Notes under the pieces: generated by a model
Databases searched by the model: none
Seen by the model: the letters and a program-made list of their open reading frames with translations, nothing else
What the model was told of the DNA's origin: nothing
Shown here: positions 37,020-49,359 of the stretch, piece by piece
Numbering within the stretch: the first letter of the stretch is position 1
Layout of the letters: every line of letters starts with the position of its first letter
Position numbers and translations under genes: made by a program
From: Pelobates cultripes
Lineage: Eukaryota; Chordata; Amphibia; Anura; Pelobatidae
Length of the DNA: 64,000 bases
Assembly (NCBI GenBank): GCA_933207985.1
Contig: OW240912.1
Span: forward strand, 254,094,946-254,158,945
Reading direction: 5' to 3'

Positions 37020-37790
37020 AAGAAACACAGAAGGCACTCCCGGTGCAATAACGTTAAAAAGATTAAAAAAATAGATATAAAAACTCGTATAGGTGTTCAA
37101 CTCACAAGTTGAGAGTGGTAATGTCCCCACTCATAGCTATAGCGCCCAGGGAGGATCAGCCTCTAGAGTGCGTGGGATGCGATATATGCTCTTGTGACCA
37201 GGGTTGCAGGTAAGTACAATAGCTTTCTTCCAAATACAATAAAAACATATGCAGGTATGTATAAAGTCCAGCGCCAGCTCACCAGACCTCTGGGGATGTA
37301 GGACACTGGAGCTGTAGCCGCTGTACTTATTACTCCGTTTGTGTCTGGTATCGCCGGTGTGGACGTTTCAAATATTTTCGCGTTCCTGGTCCCGTAACAC
37401 GTTTTGCCCCTCCTCTTGGGGCTTTCTCAAATGAGCAGTATCACCTCTATATGCCGTTTTATTTGCAGGGCTCCTTGCCACGATCCAATCGGCAATTATC
37501 ACAACAGTCTCAATTAATTTAACAGTCTATGAGTAAGTCTTATAGGTGTTATACAACCATTAAACCTAAAATTCATAGTCCAAGCAATGAATCAAAAAGG
37601 TTAAAACCTATTAAATAATTGAAAAAAAAACATAGAGAGAATCATATAAATGACGGAACATAAATGGATCATAATAGTATATCAACATGTAAGGAGCTTT
37701 TCAAAACATTACATAAGAATAAAAAATATTAAAAAAATATTTAAAACATATATAACAAACATATATCCAAAGTCCAGATAATATTTTTAT
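37020..37790 (-). mobile_element. Probable Penelope-like retroelement remnant, part 1
   Basis: The block 'gtaacacgttttgcccctcc...ggggctttctcaaatgag' is the complement of a hammerhead-like motif typical of Penelope-like element ends. It is surrounded by non-coding sequence reminiscent of frog elements of that class. The sequence seems to resume at 40604 beyond the hAT insertion. No reverse transcriptase motifs are visible. Confidence 0.4.
37385..37440 (-). other. Degenerate hammerhead-ribozyme-like motif
   Basis: On the minus strand: TTGAGAA, a perfect 5-bp stem GCCCC/GGGGC closing a 7-base loop, then AAAAC. Order and spacing fit CUGAnGA - stem II - GAAAC of type I hammerheads carried by Penelope-like elements. 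Several core bases are changed, so activity is unlikely. Confidence 0.35.
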
Positions 37791-37944
37791 TAGGGATCGA
37801 CCGATTATCGGTCTGGCCGATATTATCGGCCAATATTCTCTATTTTCGACAATATCGGTATCCGCCTATAGACATACCGATATTGCCGATAATGCAGACC
37901 AGAACCGCTAGGCCCATGACAAGCCCAGCGGTCCTCGGGGGCCC

Positions 37945-38125
37945 CTTAGTAAGCTCTTACTTCCCAGCAGCTCCCTTCAGCTCCCCTGTCTAAACTTCGC
38001 GAGTCCCGCGGCCGTCAGAACGTTGCCACGGGTTACCTTAGCAACGTTCCGCGCGGCACGCAGGCCACCAGAGTTAGACAGGGGAGCTGTAGGGAGCTGC
38101 TGGGAAGGTAAGTAAGAGCTTGCTG
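37945..38125. repeat. GC-rich inverted repeat inside the hAT element
   Basis: 'taagctcttacttcccagca' with 'gctcccctgtctaa' (37951-37993) pairs with 'ttagacaggggagctgtagg' through 'aagtaagagctt' (38075-38122). The loop holds 'aacgttgccacgggttaccttagcaacgtt', itself self-complementary. Confidence 0.75.
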
Positions 38126-38224
38126 CGGGCCCCCACTGCACAGTCCATGCCGCTGGACCACCAAGTGATGTCATATCCCCCCTCCCTGGCCAAGTAAAAA
38201 ATGACAATAAAAATGACCCCACCA

Positions 38225-38858
38225 TTTTACACACATTATATACCTACACAAAAAACACACACTCTGCATTATTAAAACACACTACACAAATACAATGCAT
38301 TCACTATACACACACTACACAAACACACACACACTCTGCATTCATTATATACACACTACACAAACACACTGCATTCACTATACACACACTACAGAAATAC
38401 ACTGCATTCACTATACAAACACTACACAAACACACACACACACTCTGCATTCATTATATACACACACTCTACACAAACACACTGCATTCACTATAGACAC
38501 ACTACACACACACACACACTCTGCATTCATTATATACACATAATGCATTCCCTATAAACACAATACACAAACACACACACACACACTGCATTCATTTTAT
38601 ACACAAACACACTGCATTCACTATACACACACTACACACACTGCATTCACTTTATGCACACTACTCACACACTGCATTCACTTTACACACCACACACTAC
38701 ATTCACTATACACACACTACAAAAACAAACACACTCTCCATTCATTATATGCACACTACACAAACACTCATTGCATTCACTATACACACTACACAAACAC
38801 ACACTGCATCCACTGTACACACTACACAAACACACACGCTGCATCCACTACACACACA
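38225..38858. repeat. Degenerate CACTA/ACACA minisatellite, block 1
   Basis: Irregular repeats of 'cattcactatacacacacta' with 'cacaaacacact' spacers, roughly 30-45 bases each. Open frames read as Thr/His-rich peptides only because of the repeat. Confidence 0.9.
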
Positions 38859-39357
38859 CAGGGCCGCCATCAGGGGGTGACAACCATGACGGTTGTCACG
38901 GGCCCGGCGGTCCTGGGTGGCCCGGACTGCACAGGTAATCCTCTGCATGCCCGGGCCCCCAGCCCTTCACTCTGCGATGTATATATATAGTGAGTACCGC
39001 TATGTATATATGCCTCTGTGGGCCCTGCTGGCTTCCAAGCAGGTCCCAGGACACACTGACCTCCCCCTCCAGCACTCTTGCGAGCCACGGCTGTAAAGCA
39101 TTGCCGCGGGTTGTCATGACCAATGCATGCTGGGCTCGCGTCAGAGATCGAGCACTGGCTTGCAGGAGGGAGAACATGGAGGGAGTCTGCTGGGCTCCTC
39201 CTTGCTGGCCCAACAAGTGGAGCTACCGGACCACCAGGGAATCCAGTGTCCCCCCCGCCCCCCTCCCTGGCTACAGGTAAGAGGCAGGGAGGGGGGAATA
39301 CATTTTTTTTTAAATTATAAAAATTAAACATAAAAAAAATACCTCCCAGCAGCATTT
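38859..39357. other. GC-rich island within the hAT element
   Basis: Starts 'cagggccgccatcagggggt' and is far GC-richer than the surrounding DNA. The start looks like the end of another hAT-type repeat, and 'gggggccctg' at 40288-40297 could be its other end, but no target duplication supports this. Open frames on both strands have no recognisable protein. Confidence 0.4.
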
Positions 39358-39580
39358 GTCACACATCCACCACACACATACATCATCAAACATACAAAAT
39401 GCATCCACTACACACCCACACACATCATCACCACATAAACACACAAACTCCATCCACTACACAACCACACACATCATCCACTACACAAACACACAAATCA
39501 TCTGCTACACAACCATACACATCACCCACCACATAAACACACAAACTGCATCCACTACACAAACACACCCACATCATTCA

Positions 39581-39620
<40 letters not shown>

Positions 39621-40255
39621 CATTCATTACACAAACACACCATCAACCACATAAACACACAAACTGCCTCCACTACACACATCATCCACTACACACACAC
39701 ACAGCATCCACTACACAAACACACTCTGCATTCACTATACACACACTACATCCACTACATATACACTCTGCAGTCACTATATACACACTACTTCCACTAC
39801 ACAAACACACACTCTGTATTTACTATACACACAAACACTATATCCACTACACAGACACACTGTATTCACTACACACACACAGCATCCACTACACAAACAC
39901 ACTCTGCATTCACTATACACACACTACATCCACTACATATACACTCTGCAGTCACTATATACACACTACTTCCACTACACAAACACACACTCTGTATTTA
40001 CTATACACACACACTACATCCACTACACAAACACACACTCTGCATTAACTATACACACACACTACATCCAGTACACAAACACACACTCTGCATTCACTAT
40101 ACACACAATACATCCACTATACACACACACTCTGTGCACTACAAAAACATACAATCTGAATCTACTATAAACAGCGTATCCACTTTACTCACGGACTTTG
40201 TATCCACTACACACATTCTATAGCCACTATACACACACAAACAAATTCAGTACAC
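39358..40255. repeat. Degenerate CACTA/ACACA minisatellite, block 2
   Basis: Same repeat vocabulary as block 1. Higher-order copies are visible: 'actctgcattcactatacac' with 'actacatccactacatatac' recurs at about 39720 and 39900. Confidence 0.9.
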
Positions 40256-40603
40256 ACACACTTCATCCTTTTGGGTGGACTTAAGGTGGGGGCCCTGTGG
40301 GTAGATTTGGGGGTGGGTCATGTGGGCGGACTTGGGGCATTCATTAATCAAATACTCTCACTGTATCCACTACATAAAACAATCTGATTGGTATGTATAT
40401 TTTGTGCATTTACCTTAATAAAAAAAAGATTTGCAAAACAATAAATAATAAACATGTTCAGTTAACAGTAAATTTGTGTAGAAATTTTTTATTTTTTTTT
40501 TAAATAGTATATGTACAGAATATCGGTAAGTTATCGGCTATCGGCCTGAAAGTTAACAGTTTATCGGTATCGGCTCTAAAAAATTATTATCGGTCAATCC
40601 CTA

Positions 40604-41220
40604 ATTTCTATATATATGCATATTAAATTAGCCGTATATTTTACAAATAAACTAACAATACACATCCCCAATACTCTGAATATACAAAAGGAGAAGATTT
40701 TATTTATTGATTTACAATCACCTGAGAAAAGTTCCTGTCATTGGAATCTCCCAGACCATAGAAAGAAGGGAGTGGGTCCCTTAAGTACCCACAGTGCTTC
40801 AATCTCTGAGCCTACCTAGTGGCTCTATGTTTGTGAGTGCTCCATTACCTACTTATTATTATTATAAACGGTGTATTGGCAATATTGCACTATTCTTTTT
40901 CCCTATTTGTGCTCATTTTTAGGGAATTGTTAAAGAACATTATCCTGTTGGAAGAATTTCTATTTATATACTCCACCTTATACTGTATGTATAAAAGGAG
41001 AAGATTATCTAAATCCAATCTTCAATATATCCCACATATTAGAAAAGTACCTATGCAATCCCAAAGTTAAAAAACAAGACAAAAGCTGTAAAAAAGATTT
41101 TTTTTAAAAAGGTAGATAGTTTAGGCCTTATATCATATAATCAAAAAAGTTAAATTCAGTTATATCCAAAAACTAAAATGCACAATGGACTAAACAGGAT
41201 GGATAAGAGGTATAAAACAC
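40604..41220 (-). mobile_element. Probable Penelope-like retroelement remnant, part 2
   Basis: Sequence such as 'gaaaagttcctgtcattgga', 'agggagtgggtcccttaagt' and 'cggtgtattggcaatatt' recalls frog Penelope-like elements. It lies directly across the hAT insertion from 37020-37790. Based on remembered similarity. Confidence 0.35.
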
Positions 41221-44200
41221 ATTTAAATAAAACAGTTCTGTTGTTTAGGCAAACAGAGTGTTTGTGTTGTGTATGTTTCATTACTTCTAAACCATGATGG
41301 AGGGGTATGTAAAGAAATGTTGGTGTTTTTCTCAAGTACTAAAAGTAGGGCAAATACGAAAAAAAAACAGTGCGTCCAGCAGGCACATTTTTCTAGTGAA
41401 ATCTTTGTGCCACTTTGAAAACATGAAACTTTTAATACATAACTCCCAGTGTACTTCTGACACCTAAATGTTTCTGTTTTTTTGTTTATCACTATTCAGC
41501 ATAGGATGTAGAACTGTCATAACACCTATGACAACAGATACAAATGTCTACTAAATATGACTGCCAACATACTGAATTCTACAAACATGTACCCAGTACT
41601 AATACACAGTAATTTAACCCTCCATAATCCATCACACTATCACCCTCTTTATCCATTGGCTATTTTGAGAGCATGTGTTTTTCCATTCTAGATGTACTTT
41701 TGTACAGAAAGAATGTATTTATACTAATTTTTAGCAAGCATCCCATGCAGCTGTAGCCTTCTTTATGCCAAATTCATTTAACTCACTCCAGAATTCAGAT
41801 TCACTACCTGAAGAGAATATTAAGTTATGTATTTTATGTGCCTGTTTACCTAGCAGCGCTTACTTTATCACACAACAAAGTTAATCATTTTGAAAGAATT
41901 ATTATTTTTTTGTTTGTTTGTTTTTGGAGAGGGGGGCTTCACAAGAATTTGTCCAGGTAGAATTTAGTTTACATTTCTGTTTCACTTTTCGCTATTTTTT
42001 AAAAGACGGATGTGATCTAGTGGCAGACTCTGTATAATTTTATCTATTAAAAAAAAAATCATACCAGCTGCAAGAAAAAAAAAAAAATCCCAGCCTAAGA
42101 GAGCATTATAATTATGCTCAGTAATTAAGCATAAATACCACAAAGTCGCTACAAACTCTGGCTCGCTTAAGTGTGATTGGCAGTCTATTCTAATTAAGTA
42201 GCCAGAACTCGCTTAGCAAAGTAGACCGCTGCTAGATATCAGGGAAGATGAGATTGAGGAGATAAAACTGTGATACAGAGAATCAAGTTGCCAGCCGTTT
42301 CAGTCACAAAGCAGAGCAAATACAGATTATGATGCCACTTAACGATTTAGGTAAATGCCCTAAATTTACATTGCATAAAGTTTTTTACATTTTAATGTTT
42401 CCAACCCTTTAGCTACTTTGAATACAATCTGTTAGGCATGTCGTGCCACTCTTTTATGGTATAAACATCTGTCTGCTTATTTGACCACCGATCTTTATGA
42501 GATCATAATCCTGCCTGTGCATTGTGATTACTAAACAAATTTCATTTCATTTGTGATTTAGTGGAAAGGCATAGAGAGCAATAGATCATGTATAACAGTT
42601 TTGCAGTATCCGGGAAAAAGAATAGACCTTTGCAATCTGATAACATGCCAAATAAGTATTTATTTATTTTTTAAATATATAAATTAAAAGGAAATGGTGA
42701 TAGGAAAGGTGCTTCTAAAGTTAAAAAAGAGTAATAACTTACATGTTTTATTGTTTTTTGTTTGTTTGTTTGTTTTTTTGCTATAGTGTTTTTTTTTTTA
42801 CATTTTTTTTTAAGGTTTAGTTAAATCTGATAAAAATCACAAACTATGCACCACTAGGCTCAATAGTTTCACTAGCCTTTGGCAAGTAAAATGTAGTTCT
42901 GGAGAGTAGAACCTCACTCCTCCTGAGTGAAAATGTTCAGGCTTGCCTTGATGAGTAACTTTTATGACCTGGGTAGTAGCATAGGTTTTGAAATTTTAAA
43001 CCTTGATTGCACCATACATCTAAGGGTTAAGTCTGACATTTCCACTGACTTTTGAAAGAAAATAAGTAAAATAACATTGTTTGAAGTCAGCTCAAGCGAG
43101 CAGCATTAAAACTGGTCTCTAACTGTGCTATTTACTAACAGTGAGGAATCAGCCTAAATGTATTGCCAGTTTCAAAATTGACCACCTTTTTGATGTTCAT
43201 TGGCTACTTAGTAAATTTGATCAGTGCCATCTGTCAAGGAGCAGCCAATCAATATGACGTAAAATCCTGTCACAAAGTGAAAAGCAGGAAATGGGGTGGT
43301 CTAAGGCATCATTGAGCTGCTCAAATAATGAAAGTAAAAGTAAACTAAATTATTGAATTAGAAACCTTGTTAACATTCAAGCTGGTCAAATACCTGCATC
43401 CACCCCACACAGTGTTTAATGTTTTTTTGGCACTCCCTACTAATCATTTTCATTGGTTAAAATTAACCACATAAATGACTGTACTTGTAACATCTATATA
43501 TTAACCCATCATGTGGCCAGTAGAATGGAGCATTGAACAAATCTTGCTCATTGCACCGTGGTTTAATTTGTATTTGTTTTTTAAAGTACATTAAAATGTA
43601 TTGTATTATTATACTTGTGGTTTTACTGTTTGCCATTTATTCACTACAGTTCTTGCAATTGGTTCAATCTCATTGCATTGTGTCATCTGCTCATATGTGA
43701 TTTTTGTTTTTGATTACCCAGTAAAAAAAAAATAATAACATTTTTAATGATAATATTGCTGCATTTGCCACCACAATTTTCCTAATTTGGCACACAATTT
43801 TTGAATTTTGAATTTTTCTTAACCTTTTCTATGATTTTTTTTTTTTTCAAGTATGTTATGTATAGATACAATTAGAACCACTACAAACAACATTGTATCA
43901 CGTAGAGTGTTACAGCAATGACTGACAGGTAGAAAAGCTCAAAAGGCTTTTGAAAAAAAAAGTTATACCTTACTATAACAAACTACCCTGTAATTAGAGA
44001 TTATGAGAATACGTATGCTCTAAAATTCAATGTATCACCCAGGAGAAATGTTTGGAATTACTTTACTGAAAATACAAAATGTGCATGGAAGAAATCCATG
44101 GTTGAAGTGATAACTCATTAGAAGTTTTACTGCTTTATTTTGTTTAACCATGACATGTCACGTCAGATTTCCCTGCTGCGCAAATTGGTGCTGAGAGTCT

Positions 44201-45051
44201 CCCAACTTCATAAACCTTTTGTAACTGATCATTAAGACCAGACTCTCAAACTACATGTCTAAGGGGCATAAATATTGCAGGCGTAACAGGGGAAAAGATC
44301 AGGGGAAGTTTTACTTTTTGTATTAAAATCTGTGTGGTATAGCATAGTGTAATGTTACAGGAGATTATGTGTTGTTTGTTATGGTCTTTATTTGTTTTTG
44401 ATTGCAAAACAAACCACAATATTCACATAATTTTCTCAGGTGTTTCCCTGTTGTAACTGCAAAAGATAATTGCTTTTGCTACTGAGCAATGCTTCTCATT
44501 AATTTTCCAATGCAATTGGGCAAAATTCAATGCTCCCTGCTGGGCTCAGCTTTCCACCATTCAGCAATTGTGTGTTCTGGCATCATATGTCAACAACACA
44601 GTAAACGGTACAAAATTTGGAAATCCAGGCATCCATAGACTAACAGGTCAGCAACATCAGCTGAGTCAAAAGCAAAAGTGATCCATTATTATTTAAAATG
44701 GCAATATAAATAATCTGCTATGAGTCACATCATCGATCCTATTACCATCATTCTATTAGCATTAAACATGTAATTCCCCACTAGCCCTTTCCCTCTGTGC
44801 TGCTTGGGCTAATGATGAAGCATTAGCCCGGGCAGTAGTGGGCAACAGTGAATGACTGAGTGTCAGCTGACCATTACTGATATGACTTGGTATGGCTAAA
44901 GTAGAGAGTATTTTCTACCTTCACAATCTACCTCCATACCTCTAGTGAGCAGGTTGTGAGCACCCAGAGATCCTTATTTAGTATTAAACTATTCTAACAT
45001 GGTTAACACAGACACGCAGAGGACTCCAGGGACTATAACATATTGAATTCG
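41221..45051. other. AT-rich intron, no gene recognised
   Basis: No supported exon. About 44700-45050 shares 'ctctgtgctgcttgggctaat' with the 30482 MITE, so an older T2-like fragment is likely there. Confidence 0.4.
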
Positions 45052-45205
45052 ATGAAAGGGGGATGTAGTATATGCACCTGCATCACAAACTCACTTTAAT
45101 AAACTTACTACATTGTATAACTCGTTCTGCTGCTTTGTGCTACAATGTGACACCATTGTGAAATGTTAAAAGAACTAAACTGGCTGTCATTAGTCGTTAT
45201 AGTTG
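45052..45205 (+). mobile_element. LINE fragment, same family as 58617-59957
   Basis: 'ggggatgtagtatatgcacc' through 'ttaataaacttactacattgtataactcgttctgc' to 'aactaaactggctgtcatta' matches 59308-59460 closely. It is the segment encoding 'GDVVYA.A.QTHL.KLN.LYNSFCRFVL' in that element. Both ends are truncated. Confidence 0.75.
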
Positions 45206-45231
45206 CAAGAAAGGAATCAGCCGGGAGCTAT

Positions 45232-46640
45232 TAACAGTTTAATTTATACGCTTTTATGAAGAAGTGGGTTTTTAATGATTTTTTGAAGGCGTGGAGACTG
45301 GGTGGGCATCTAACGGAGGAGGGAAGTGAGTTCCATAGGAACGTTGCAGCCATCGAGAAGTGGGTCTAGCAGAAAATTGCACTCGAGGGAGTCTGTCAAT
45401 CTCGCATACACAACTCTTTCAAGGATCTTGGACGCAAAAGGCAGTAGCCAGATAGGACGGTAGTTGGATGGGGAGTTAGGGTCAAGGTTGGGCTTCTTTA
45501 GAATTGGGGTTATAGTTGCATGTTTGAAGGGCGATAGAAATATGCCAGGGGAGAGAGAGAGATTGAGCATTTTAGTGAGAGGTAAAGAAAGAGAAGACAG
45601 AGTACGGATGAGATGCGAGTGAATTGGATCTAGGGAGCAGGTGGTGAGGCGGGAGGACTGGAGTGGAGCAGAAACCTCTTCTGCTGTAGCGGGTTCAAAT
45701 GAACATAGAACCGCAGAGGGAGTGAGGTTAGGGGAAGTATTGTAAGGGGAAGAAGAAAGATGAGAGATTTCTTCCCTGATTGAAGAGCTCTTGTCAGTGA
45801 AGTGAGTTGCAAAGTCTGAGGTGGTCAAGTTAGGTGGAGGAGGAACAATAGGGCGAATAAGAGTTAAATGTGTAAAAAAATGTCATTTGGGTTCACGGGA
45901 GAGTGTGGTTATGAGGGTATTGAAGTAATTAACTTTTGCAGAGGAAAGAGCCCAGCTGTATGAGTGCAGCATAAATTTATAGTGGAGAAAGTCAGATGCA
46001 CAATGAGACTTTCTCCAACAGTGTTCAGCAGTTCTGGAGCATTTTTGGAGGTATCAAGTCAGCTTGGTGTGCCAAGGTTATTGTTGGGGGCGCCTGCTGT
46101 GTTTAAATGTAGGAGGTGCCATGATGTCTAGTTGAGAGGAGAGGGTGGAATTGTAGAAGGAGGTTGCAGAGCTAGGACAGGTGAGGTTTGAGATAGGTAA
46201 AAGGAGAGTTTGGAGATTAGTGGAGAAATGCTCTAGGTCAAGGCATTGGAGGTTTCTGTGAGATTGATGTTCAGACAGTGGTGTCAATTGGATCTTAGGT
46301 ATGTCGATGTTAAAAGTCAGCAGATGGTGGTCAGATAAAGGAAAAGGAATATTGCAGAGATTAGAGGCGGTACAGAGATTGGTGAACGCGAGATCAAGAG
46401 TGTTTCCCGCTGTATGATGTGAATGGGTTTTGTATGCATGGGATCTAGGATGAGATCGATTGTGGGTAGGAGTGATAGAGTAGAAAAATGAGTGCAAGGC
46501 ATGAGATGAGAGAAGGGGGGAGTGTAGCAGAAAGGGGCATATGTAAATGTGGAAGGGGGGTGAGTGAAGTTGGTGTAAGGAGAGATTTTTATACTGAGGG
46601 AGAAGGAGGAAATAAAGAGGAGGAGAAGACAGATCATTGC
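45232..46640 (-). mobile_element. L2/CR1-type LINE, 5'-truncated and internally deleted
   Basis: Read on the minus strand. The endonuclease C-terminus ('GNTLDLAFTN...PLSDHHLLTFNI', about 46497-46078) is followed by the linker ('TTSDFATHFTDKSSSIREEI', near 45828-45769). Next comes the start of the reverse transcriptase ('SPFKHATITPILKKP', 'SNYRPIWLLPFASKILERVV', about 45535-45400). The frame then jumps to the far C-terminal tail ('TFLWNSLPSSVRCPPSLHAF', 'KKSLKTHFF', about 45345-45245). The catalytic palm with the YADD box and the thumb are missing. Several frameshifts are present. Non-functional. Confidence 0.88.
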
Positions 46641-47349
46641 TAGACTGGGAAAAAGTAAATTGGAAATAATTGGAATATCAAGAGCAGGTGAAGGCAGAGT
46701 AAATATTAGGTTTTATGGGTTAAGAAAGTGCAGGAGTGTATTAATAAGAGGCAGTGTGTACACCTGTTATTTTTACTTATCTAAAATGTGGGTGTGACAG
46801 ACAATCTATAAATGTAACAATGAGCATATGGTGGGGTGGGGTGGTGAGGGGAGGAGAAGGCGGGTGTCATACTTTCTTACAGCAGTATTGGGGCTTGATC
46901 ATTCTGAAATCAGGCTTTGAATACAGATATGTGAGGGTCAGATAAGCTTGCAATAAAGCTGAGGGAGGGCACAGAGATGAATGGATTGTTATTTAAATAA
47001 AAACAATCATATCAATAAAAGAAGGGAGGGGTCAGAGGTCAGTCAGAAATCAGCGGGGAAATACTAAAACTCTTTGATAAAACTCTTCTGTTACTCTGTG
47101 GTTGATTGAATTTTGCAAACTATTTCCCTATAGACTGTTTTGCCTCAAAAACATCTATCAAATAAACATACTATTATTTATCAAAATGTACACACATTCT
47201 GGGTTTTGTTCCTTGGTTGGCATACTGAGAATGGGTTAGTATAAGGGGGTAATAAGGGGTTAAATAAAGAAAAAAAGCAAAGTACATAACATAACTTGTT
47301 ATCCTGTACATTAGAAATGAGTTTATTTTGTTGTAAAAAATATATATAA
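46641..47349. other. Intron, purine-rich patch, nothing recognised
   Basis: A G/A-rich stretch (46832-46865) is simple-sequence-like; otherwise no feature. Confidence 0.35.
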
Positions 47350-47480
47350 AATAACAGATAAAGTTAGTATCTTGTAATACTATTTTATTGGACTAACAGA
47401 ATTTTAGAATGTCAAGCTTTTGGGAGAACCTCATTTTCTCAAGTCTAAAGTAATGATATACTAATCTCATCTGTTATTTT
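47350..47480 (-). mobile_element. Penelope-like 3' terminus with hammerhead-like core
   Basis: On the minus strand: 'ACTTGAGAA', a stem-loop around GAG/CTC, 'AAAAGCTTGACATTCT', then 'CTGTTAGTCCAATAAAATAG'. The order recalls the conserved end of Penelope-like elements, where the core is CUGAnGA...GAAA. The core bases are altered. Confidence 0.4.
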
Positions 47481-47871
47481 ACATCTGCATCACTGGACAA
47501 ATATGGCAACAATCTCTACTCTCTCTATCTGTATATAAATATAACATACAGGATCCGGAACACTCGCTCATTCACTGAACAGCAATTTCATGTATCACAG
47601 AATGTAATTGTTTTACTTAAAAACACCTCACCTAAGCAAAAAGTAATGGGGGTTTAGTTACTGTATATGAGCATACACTGCATAAGCCTGCCACAATACC
47701 AATGAACCCCATTCTTCGCAGATCCTACTCTAACAAACTAATGCCTGCTCCACTTACATAGAAAATACTCCTTCCTGGGACTTTGTAGGTCAAGTTTAAA
47801 TAGTGCCATGTAATAAGGCACCTGTGACTGGGAGGGATGCAAAACCGAGGAGTTGGCCTGGACTCCACACT

Positions 47872-47873
47872 GC

Positions 47874-47946
<73 letters not shown>
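47872..47946. repeat. (TA)n microsatellite
   Basis: About 70 bases of uninterrupted TA. Confidence 0.97.
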
Positions 47947-47949
<3 letters not shown>

Positions 47950-49359
47950 TAGATTGGATTAGCCATAGTAGTCCAGTAGACAAGATGCCAGTAGACAAGA
48001 TCCTGTGATTTCCCCTGCCGGCCTCGGCCCATGGCCATCGCGGTTTGCCAGATGACCAGTCCGGGCCTGGTTCCAGACCCCTGCCAAACACCTGGGTCCA
48101 ACGTAGCTATCTAATGTAGCCTTATGGTTAATAATGTTCTAGGTGTCATCCCTACACTATGGCATTTTTACTCCACTGTATACGTTTTGTTTTATGGAGG
48201 ACAAGGTGTTATCACAATTGCTGGGTCTATGTATCAGCCTATATGTAGTTTTTATACTTCTTCTATATACTGTAGATTTGATATTTTGTAAATAAAAATA
48301 TAAGGTCCTATCTCACACCAGCAGCCCCTACCCCTTCCCGATTTAAATTAACATGCCAAATAACTTAGTTTACTGCTCACATTAATTAAGTTCTTTGAAA
48401 AAAGCCCAAGAATGTCCATCTCAGTCAATGTGCATGTATTTAATCCTCCCCTTATTCTCCGCAATTAATGAATATTGTATTTGCCAGCATGTATTTTCTG
48501 GCTGCAACTCCAAACAACTATTTTCAACAAAATTTCTTCTAAAGCAATTATTTTAGAAAAATTTAAACCAATTACAATATGTTTGTAGTGACTCACAAAT
48601 GTAAAAGAAAAAAAAACAGCAGTTATGGTACTTTATAGTAATATATAATTAAAATATAAAAAGGTTGCTACTTGAGCTTGTCAATATGAATAAAAAAAGA
48701 TAAAGTGATTCAGGTAATCCGAATAAAGGTTTGCATAATAGTCTTTGTCTCTGATATATATATATTAAAATACATATACACAAGAAAATGTATTCATTGT
48801 GCCAAAAAAAATTAATTGATTAAAAAACTTACAGTTTGTGCTTGTAACAAAAGAACTAAAATATATAAAATAGCCTCCAATAGGTCATGTTTAAATTGGG
48901 AAATTAAACTATCCTGGAATATTTGAGCAAATTGGTTTTTAATGTAATTTAGAAAAGATCAAACATTTTCACAGTTTCATTTAACCTTGGAATATGACAA
49001 AAAATGCTCATCACAGTTTGGCAAATAGTGTCTTCTTTTCACAATATAATTAGTTTTTATTTTATTTTTATTAGATCCAAGGTCATTGACAAAAATACAA
49101 GTGCCTACTTTGTTTTGATACAACAGAACTGAGAAGTATATGTATTTTTTATTTCTGGTGCAGTGCAATGGACATGTACACACACTTAAGGGTCACTCTG
49201 TTGCGCCACACTAGCTAGAACTTTGAAAGATATCCTTTTGCCCCCAGCAAAGCAAAAATTATCTGCTGTAACTTCACCCCTCTTCTTAGCTGCTATTAAA
49301 TAGGTTTGTGTCTTACCACTTTATTGCAGGGCAAAGTTATGTCTAATTGTGATTGCTTA
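47947..49359. other. AT-rich intron, nothing recognised
   Basis: A polyadenylation-like AATAAA near 48291 has no associated coding sequence. Confidence 0.4.

Larger units (their letters stand above)
37791..40603. mobile_element. 2.8-kb non-autonomous hAT element carrying minisatellites
   Basis: The left end reads TAGGGATCGACCGATTATCGG. The right end's complement reads TAGGGATTGACCGATAATAA. Flanks ATTTTTAT (37783-37790) and ATTTCTAT (40604-40611) match 7/8, an 8-bp target duplication. Subterminal 'atatcggc'-type repeats lie at both ends, possible transposase-binding sites. The interior has no transposase. It has two GC-rich islands and two long CACTA-type minisatellite blocks. Confidence 0.85.

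Noticed and set aside
38870..39355. 161-codon open frame on the minus strand in a GC-rich island
   Set aside because: GC-rich DNA has few stops by chance; the frame is Pro/Gly/Ala-rich, overlaps frames on both strands, and sits inside a hAT element.
38225..40255. Long Thr/His/Tyr-rich open frames (up to 230 codons)
   Set aside because: They are by-products of the CACTA/ACACA minisatellite lacking stops in some frames; there is no protein-like composition or start context.
42835..42960. Third copy of the 12180/58438 repeat
   Set aside because: Only scattered short matches; not enough to call without an alignment.
45215..45240. Fragment of LTR family F ('cagccgggagct..taacagttt')
   Set aside because: About 20 bases of similarity to 54480-54512 only; could be chance next to the LINE junction.
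47738..48101. 117- and 101-codon frames with long Ile-Tyr runs
   Set aside because: They read through the (TA)n microsatellite.
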